This document shows positions 22,240-26,787 of a DNA stretch of 26,787 nt, one piece after another. Made by a program: the position numbers and the translations under genes. Within the stretch, counting starts at the first letter, position 1. Every line of letters starts with the position of its first letter. The stretch is from a virus. The DNA is taken from the IMG/VR virus record IMGVR_UViG_3300009159_006121, positions 1 through 26,787 of that record; one strand, 5' to 3'. Under the pieces are notes generated by a model that was given only the letters and a program-made list of their open reading frames with translations, was not told the DNA's origin and ran no database searches.

Positions 22240-23360
22240 CGCAAGACATTTACTGTGCCATGATCCATGGTGGTTTATCTTTAGGCTTCAATCACAATGC
22301 CGAAGTCATTGCCAAGCACTGTTGTCTACGCAGCTCGGCATTTTCTATAGATGCCTCTAGTGATTTTTGGAATGACAAGAATTTCATACCACTTAGGCAA
22401 AAAAATTCTGTAGACCAGCAATGGGACGAAGGGTGTGCCAATTGTAAAAATATAGAAAAGTCTGGCATGCCCAGTTTTCGTACAGGCATGAATGATGGTT
22501 TAGGTGTATATGGAAAAACTGATTTATCAGGGCCGGCACGTATTGACTTGATGTTTGATATCAGCTGTAATCTTGCCTGCCGTACCTGTGGTCCTCAGTC
22601 CAGTACCTACTGGCAACATCATCTAAAAACAATAAATGAATGGCCTGGACAAATTTTTACTTCTAGAAAAAAAGAGCATGTCATTGCCGCTCTTGAAAAA
22701 TTAGATTTGAGCAATTTGAAACAATTGGTATTTTCTGGCGGCGAGACTTTGTTGGGTCAAGAATACTGGAATGTGGCACAGTGGCTGGTGGACAATGTCC
22801 CCAACGCCAAAGAACAGTTGACAATTTGTTTCCAAACTAATGGTACTCAACCTATTCCTGAAAAATACTTTGATATAATTGAAAAGACTCACCTTGTAAA
22901 ATTACACATCAGTATTGATGGTGTTCAAGACAAGTTTGAATATTTGCGGTGGCCAGCCAACTGGGACGATACAGTTTCTAATATCTTCACCATACGAGAC
23001 ACCTGTCCCAGTAACTTAATGTTTGTGGTTGAAGAAACCATATCAATTTTCAATGTGCTGTACCTTGACCACACGGACCAGTGGGTAAAAGAAAACTTCA
23101 GTAACAATCGTGAAGGTGACATTGTAAATTATACTCGACACCTTGCTCATGGCACCTATTCGCTTGACGCCTGCAGCCAAGAATTGATCCAGGCTTTAAA
23201 ACAAATAGGTCGTGTTGGGTTAGTTCCAAAAGGCTGGCAAGAAGACACAGATCGCATTGCCCGGGCATTCCGTGATATCAAAAAATTTGATCAAGCTCGT
23301 GGACAATCTTTTGAACAAACTTTCCCCGAGCTGGTTGAAATGTACAAAAGATTTTGGTAA
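22236..23360 (+). CDS. Twitch-domain radical SAM protein
   Basis: This 374-residue protein has the radical SAM cluster motif C111-x3-C115-x2-C118 in DISCNLACRTCGP, SAM-binding SGGE (167-170), CFQTNGT (about 193-199) and HISIDGV (about 215-221). An additional GCANCKNIEKSG (66-77) upstream is typical of the twitch-type proteins often found in aquatic phages and marine bacteria. It would cleave SAM to make a radical acting on an unknown substrate. A full SPASM domain is not evident. It is translationally coupled to the helicase (ATGA), unusual for an enzyme not known to act in replication. The CxxxCxxC core is intact, so activity is plausible. Confidence 0.82.
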   Translation: MTQDIYCAMIHGGLSLGFNHNAEVIAKHCCLRSSAFSIDASSDFWNDKNFIPLRQKNSVDQQWDEGCANCKNIEKSGMPSFRTGMNDGLGVYGKTDLSGPARIDLMFDISCNLACRTCGPQSSTYWQHHLKTINEWPGQIFTSRKKEHVIAALEKLDLSNLKQLVFSGGETLLGQEYWNVAQWLVDNVPNAKEQLTICFQTNGTQPIPEKYFDIIEKTHLVKLHISIDGVQDKFEYLRWPANWDDTVSNIFTIRDTCPSNLMFVVEETISIFNVLYLDHTDQWVKENFSNNREGDIVNYTRHLAHGTYSLDACSQELIQALKQIGRVGLVPKGWQEDTDRIARAFRDIKKFDQARGQSFEQTFPELVEMYKRFW

Positions 23361-23368
23361 CTGATTTT

Positions 23369-24424
23369 CTAGCAGTAGTCTTCTAGTGTGCCGTTACGTC
23401 GTAGGTCAAGTGTGGCACAATGCATGCCTCCAGACAAGGCCATTGCGTGTCTAAATCTAATGGGAACACATGTGATGTTCCATTTTTCTAACTCTCGCAT
23501 GAGTGGCACCTGCTGATCATCACAGATAATGGTGTCGGGATCAACACTGAGTATGTTCATACCAATGTAGGGCGAACAAGGCGCAAAGTGTCCAGGAACA
23601 ACTTTTTCCGGCCCCACACAGTCTTGGAACCAGATTTTATCCCATTTGGCAAAGATATCGGGACAGTTGTCCGGAGTTACCCGACTAGAATTCAACAGCA
23701 CCAGCCCTGGCCGCAAGGGAATAATTGTGCTGTCAAAATGTGCGTAGCTGTACAGCTCACTGTAGTGTAACCGATACCCCATGGGCTCTAGCAAACGCCG
23801 TAGCCACTTGAAACCTTTCATGTTACCTGAATTGGATATTTGATACAGAATGTCTCGCCCCACACGCACAATGTTTGGCGCATCAAAACAGATTTCGTGA
23901 TCCAACAAAGTACTACGTCCACGAGTATCGCCTTCAATATCATAGAGGGTATCAAGCAGTCTTGGTCTAGGAGCAGACATCCAAAGAGCGCCATCGTCAA
24001 ATGCTTGATACAAAATGTCGTGATAGATTTGAGTTTCAAAATAACGACTGCGCACTGGACTTGGCGTTTCAATCAACATGTCGCCTAGATTGATAATGAG
24101 ATCTCGAGGACACCAAGATTGCCAACCACGGCTGGTCCAATCTAGAGTGGAAAATTCTTGGTTCCAATCCACTTTCTTTGGTCTATGCACAATTACTCCC
24201 AACTGCTGTAGTGTGCTGGCCAAGGTATCAGCATCTTGATTGGCCTCGTCAATTAACCACTGTGGCATGGGCCCTTCCATGTGCAAGATCTCTTCTCTTG
24301 CTCGATCAGCAAAACTAAAGCTGTGACTACTGATGTCGGTGTTGACACGAAAGTGATGTGCATGCCCGACTATTATCTCTTCAAGTGGGTCCCAATCATT
24401 GTGCGTGTGTATCTTCATAGCCAT
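23369..24424 (-). CDS. Amidinotransferase family protein (arginine:glycine amidinotransferase-like), copy 2
   Basis: The 351-residue protein resembles AGAT enzymes more closely than copy 1. It starts HTHNDWDPLEEIIVGHA, has EICFDAPNIVRVGRDILYQ (177-195, D181) matching the family CFDAADF region, H229-F-D231 in YAHFDSTIIPL, and C336 in SGGMHCATLDLRRNGTLEDYC at the extreme C terminus. The triad is therefore complete. The likely reaction is transfer of an amidino group from arginine to an amine; the acceptor is unknown. Two ATGs, at 24424 and two codons inside, are possible. The gene lies alone on the - strand, ending 9 bases from the radical SAM gene, and no convincing promoter was found. Confidence 0.85.
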   Translation of the reverse strand: MAMKIHTHNDWDPLEEIIVGHAHHFRVNTDISSHSFSFADRAREEILHMEGPMPQWLIDEANQDADTLASTLQQLGVIVHRPKKVDWNQEFSTLDWTSRGWQSWCPRDLIINLGDMLIETPSPVRSRYFETQIYHDILYQAFDDGALWMSAPRPRLLDTLYDIEGDTRGRSTLLDHEICFDAPNIVRVGRDILYQISNSGNMKGFKWLRRLLEPMGYRLHYSELYSYAHFDSTIIPLRPGLVLLNSSRVTPDNCPDIFAKWDKIWFQDCVGPEKVVPGHFAPCSPYIGMNILSVDPDTIICDDQQVPLMRELEKWNITCVPIRFRHAMALSGGMHCATLDLRRNGTLEDYC

Positions 24425-24495
24425 ATATACCTATTTTAAGCACTGTGCCCAATGTTCTTGTGCAGACAAAATGGCTTGAACTCTTTGATATTTAG

Positions 24496-24503
24496 AATAA
24501 ATA
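24496..24503 (+). promoter_or_regulatory. T4-type late promoter-like octamer (AATAAATA)
   Basis: AATAAATA differs from TATAAATA at the first base and lies 15 bases before the ATG at 24519, the same spacing as the octamer at 18273 from its gene. It would drive the small protein and the nucleotidyltransferase-ligase fusion. Confidence 0.5.
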
Positions 24504-24518
24504 ATTCGAGACCAGATT

Positions 24519-24776
24519 ATGCAGAAAAAAACACGAAGTATTCTTGAGGAATTGGATTCAATATATGACGAGCGATCTAGCGATCGCGATCGCCGTTATA
24601 TAATTGAAAGCCGTGCCTCTAATATCATTTCCTCCGCCATTCGTTTGGTTGAACAAATTGAGGCCGAGTTCTCCCCAGAGCAGGCAGAAAATCTCACTCG
24701 CAAGCTACTGAACGCCATACGTGACCGAGATCCCACAAAATTTACTCGCACAGTAAGGCGCACCAATGCTGACTGA
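24519..24776 (+). CDS. Small helical conserved-looking protein, function unknown
   Basis: The 85-residue protein is highly charged and helical: SILEELDSIYDERSSDRDRRYI, then ASNIISSAIRLVEQIEAEFSPEQAENLTRKLLNAIRDRD. The tail is basic (RTVRRTNAD). The pattern suggests a small scaffold or nucleic-acid-associated protein, as often found in T4-like phages, but no family can be named. It overlaps the following nucleotidyltransferase-ligase gene by 11 bases, so the pair is probably co-translated. Confidence 0.65.
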   Translation: MQKKTRSILEELDSIYDERSSDRDRRYIIESRASNIISSAIRLVEQIEAEFSPEQAENLTRKLLNAIRDRDPTKFTRTVRRTNAD

Positions 24777-26739
24777 AGGTGGCAATGTTTTTAAAGATGC
24801 CCAAGGACAACCCCTAACACAGCGTATTAATCGAGCTGATGTTCCTGCCACTATTAAATGGCTTGAAGGAGTTACTGGAGTTGATTTTAGCAAAGAGATT
24901 GACCCAGCTACAAAGACTCCAATCAAGTGGCTGGGCAGTACTGGCAAAGCTGCCTCATCTGGGGATTTGGATCTTGCAGTGGATCTCAATGAAATAAACA
25001 AAGATGCCTTGGCTGCAAAGCTCTCACAGTATATTCAAGGCCAAGCTCAAGACCCACGTGAATGGGTGGTTAAAAAAGGCGAAGTGCACTTTAAGACACC
25101 CATTGCCGGCGATGCCAAAAATGGCTATGTGCAAACAGATTTTATGTTTTTCCCTAACTTGGACTGGGGCACATTCTTTTATGCAGGTGGCACAGACAGT
25201 GCATACAAAGGTGTGTATAGAAACATTTTAATGAGCTCTATTGCCAAACAACTGGGACTCAAAGTTGGTGCTAATGGTATGTTTGATCGTAGTACCAACC
25301 AATTGGTCAACGGAGGCATGGATCCTGACTATGTGGCCAGTGTATTATTGGGCAAGGGGAACGATCGCCGAAGTCTCAAGAATGTTGAAACAATATATCA
25401 AGCACTGGCAAAAGATCCACAGCGTGACGCTAAACTAACAGATTTCCGTGAATACTTGGCCAGAGAAGGATTGCAAGAACCTGGGCAAGTTAAAGAGAGC
25501 CTGTACATGGAGTACAACGAAGTCAACTTCTTGGCTCGCCTGCGTGACCGAATTGTTAATCAAGGCATGTATGCCTTGATCGAAAGCGAAGCCATTCCTA
25601 AGAAAAAAGATCCAAGAATCCCACATCCTGAAGACGCTTTCTTTCTAGGTGGCAGTGCTGCCGCAAGCAAGGCCATACGAGATCTTGAAGGGGCCATTGC
25701 CAATGCTGACAAAACCACTATCAAGTGGGACGGCAAGCCTGCACTGATCTGGGGCAGAATGCCCAACGGTAGATTGGCAGTCATGGACAAGTACATGTTT
25801 GACGCCAACTATCCGGCACAGAGTCCCGAAGACTGGGTCAAATATGATCAACAGAAAAAGTCTGGAAACCTAAGAACTGATTTGTATCCCAAATTAAAAG
25901 CCATATGGCCTGGACTAGATCTTGCCACAGTGGGCCCAGGTTTTTACTGGGGTGACTTGATGTGGGCCGGGGAACTACAGCCACAAGGCGGCAAGTACAC
26001 ATTCCAGCCCAATTTTGTACAGTACTCTACTCCGGTCAACAGCGAACTTGGGCAAACTATCCCTGGTAAAACTGGGGGCATTGTTGTGCACCAAAAGTTT
26101 GCCAACCTGGGTGATCAAGTGGCACAGCCCTGGGATGGCAAAGGCCTGCAGAATGTTCCTGGTGGCGTTGATATCATTCAGCCCAACATTGGCATTTCAT
26201 TTAAATTAAATGCTCCGGCCAATCTAATCACTGCTGCCAAGCAAGCAGTCAGCACTTATGGTGCAGCCGTGGATCAACTGTTGAATTCATTGCCGGCCAG
26301 CACACGAGCACAAATGCAGACTTATTTTAACCAACGTATCATTGGGGGCACAACCTTTAGTCTGCCCAATTGGATGAAAACCAAATCTAGTGCCAAGCAG
26401 TACAGCGAATTAGTAACTGGTAACCCCGATGCCAACGGAGAATACAACGCCAGCACTGACAATGTTCCGGGCAAACTGTACATGTTGGACGCTAACAATA
26501 AACCAGTACCCAGTCCTGCACATCTAGGCTTGCTGGCAATTTGGAATTCAATTTACAATTTTAAATTGAACCTGGCACAACAGTTAGAACAGCAAGTACA
26601 AGGGCTTGAGCAAAGCACTGCTGGACAAGCCGAAGGTGAAGGATTTGTTGTGCCCACGCCAACAGGCCTGGTTAAATTGGTAAATCGCGGAGTATTCTCT
26701 GCAGGAAATGCAGCCCAAAACAACCCAAAATTGGGTTGA
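24766..26739 (+). CDS. Polymerase-beta-type nucleotidyltransferase fused to a KxDG ligase-like domain
   Basis: This 657-residue protein has two recognisable active-site patterns. In the N-terminal 200 residues, G57-S58 with D67-L-D69 (WLGSTGKAASSGDLDLAVDL) and D125 in VQTDFMFFP match the GS...DxD plus third Asp of pol-beta nucleotidyltransferases. In the second half, K320-W-D322-G323 (TTIKWDGKPALIWG) matches motif I KxDG of covalent nucleotidyltransferases (DNA/RNA ligases, capping enzymes). FYWGDLMW (393-400), GGIVV (437-441) and ISFKLN (477-482) sit where motifs III/IIIa, IV and V are expected. Large marine-phage proteins of this layout are, as I recall, usually annotated only as domains of unknown function. 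A role in nucleic acid end repair or sealing is an inference. The C-terminal 100 residues are Gln/Ala-rich. Confidence 0.7.
   Translation: MLTEGGNVFKDAQGQPLTQRINRADVPATIKWLEGVTGVDFSKEIDPATKTPIKWLGSTGKAASSGDLDLAVDLNEINKDALAAKLSQYIQGQAQDPREWVVKKGEVHFKTPIAGDAKNGYVQTDFMFFPNLDWGTFFYAGGTDSAYKGVYRNILMSSIAKQLGLKVGANGMFDRSTNQLVNGGMDPDYVASVLLGKGNDRRSLKNVETIYQALAKDPQRDAKLTDFREYLAREGLQEPGQVKESLYMEYNEVNFLARLRDRIVNQGMYALIESEAIPKKKDPRIPHPEDAFFLGGSAAASKAIRDLEGAIANADKTTIKWDGKPALIWGRMPNGRLAVMDKYMFDANYPAQSPEDWVKYDQQKKSGNLRTDLYPKLKAIWPGLDLATVGPGFYWGDLMWAGELQPQGGKYTFQPNFVQYSTPVNSELGQTIPGKTGGIVVHQKFANLGDQVAQPWDGKGLQNVPGGVDIIQPNIGISFKLNAPANLITAAKQAVSTYGAAVDQLLNSLPASTRAQMQTYFNQRIIGGTTFSLPNWMKTKSSAKQYSELVTGNPDANGEYNASTDNVPGKLYMLDANNKPVPSPAHLGLLAIWNSIYNFKLNLAQQLEQQVQGLEQSTAGQAEGEGFVVPTPTGLVKLVNRGVFSAGNAAQNNPKLG
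26721..26738 (+). terminator. Hairpin at the end of the nucleotidyltransferase-ligase gene
   Basis: CAACCCAA (26721-26728) pairs perfectly with TTGGGTTG (26731-26738) around a 2-base loop, overlapping the stop codon. It is AT-flanked but lacks a T run, so it is a weak terminator or an mRNA 3' end-protecting structure. It stands right in front of a late promoter. Confidence 0.4.
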
Positions 26740-26742
26740 TAT

Positions 26743-26750
26743 TATAAATA
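26743..26750 (+). promoter_or_regulatory. T4-type late promoter octamer (TATAAATA), exact
   Basis: An exact TATAAATA lies 3 bases after the stop of the preceding gene. Downstream is a leader with a good ribosome binding site (AGGAG at 26776-26780), so a late gene should start within a few bases after the window end. Confidence 0.75.
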
Positions 26751-26756
26751 CGTGCA

Positions 26757-26787
26757 GGGCAAAAGCCCATAAACTAGGAGAAATAAA
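26757..26787 (+). promoter_or_regulatory. Leader hairpin and ribosome binding site of the next (off-window) gene
   Basis: GGGC (26757-26760) and GCCC (26765-26768) form a tetraloop hairpin with loop AAAA near the predicted 5' end of the late transcript. AGGAG (26776-26780) follows. Small 5' hairpins of this kind can stabilise abundant phage late messages. The start codon itself is not in the window. Confidence 0.55.

Noticed and set aside
24425-24450. Reverse-strand TTGGGC with TATATA as a promoter for the second amidinotransferase
   Set aside because: The -35 box has 3 of 6 matches and the -10 box touches the ATG; too weak to annotate.
1-26787. CRISPR array, insertion sequence, integrase attachment site or tRNA genes
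   Set aside because: No regularly spaced direct repeats, transposase or integrase motifs, or tRNA-like cloverleaf were seen on either strand by eye.

Overview
The window is a densely packed piece of a T4-like tailed-phage (myovirus) genome. It carries a UvsW-type helicase, a T4 gp41-type replicative helicase, a gp61-type primase, a probable gp62 clamp-loader subunit and a putative virion or baseplate protein. Octamers matching or nearly matching the T4 late promoter TATAAATA lie in front of several genes. Many genes overlap by 1 to 30 bases, base composition is moderate, and no ribosomal RNA, tRNA, CRISPR array, insertion sequence or integrase is visible. The mix of sugar-nucleotide enzymes, glycosyltransferases, a twitch-type radical SAM protein and amidinotransferases resembles aquatic T4-like phages. 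The host cannot be told from this sequence. There is no gene-free stretch longer than about 100 bases.

Region 1 (1-5728, + strand) is a glycan island: the end of an unknown gene, two glycosyltransferases, a small methyltransferase, a UDP-GlcNAc 2-epimerase of the FnlC/CapG type, a methyltransferase fused to a UDP-GlcNAc 4,6-dehydratase-like enzyme, and an RmlD-like reductase. The last three together look like a route to a UDP-N-acetyl-L-amino-sugar (L-FucNAc or L-QuiNAc/L-RhaNAc type). Region 2 (5721-9187, - strand, meeting region 1 tail to tail) continues the glycan theme with a nucleotidyltransferase-cupin fusion, a GT8-like enzyme and two tandem related proteins that look like GT-B or capsule-type transferases. 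A further DXD glycosyltransferase is transcribed divergently at 9229-9957.

Region 3 (9958-11990) is an early-type module: four near-consensus sigma-70 promoters, each in front of a single gene (three small proteins, then an AAA ATPase), closed by a strong rho-independent terminator. Region 4 (12005-17918) holds a conserved unknown protein, UvsW, two more unknown proteins, probable gp62, a C2HC-finger protein with faint gp59-like features, an amidinotransferase, and a 189-residue protein that keeps the main motifs of bacterial DNA polymerase III alpha (DnaE) in order. The last is the most unexpected item in the window.

Region 5 (17901-23360) contains a small reverse-strand gene facing a late-type gene cluster: a beta-rich structural-type protein, an SGNH hydrolase, primase, helicase and a radical SAM protein, mostly joined by start/stop overlaps. 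Region 6 (23369-26787) has a second amidinotransferase on the - strand, a small conserved protein, and a 657-residue protein joining a polymerase-beta-type nucleotidyltransferase domain to a KxDG ligase-like domain. It ends in an exact late promoter and leader for a gene that starts beyond the window.
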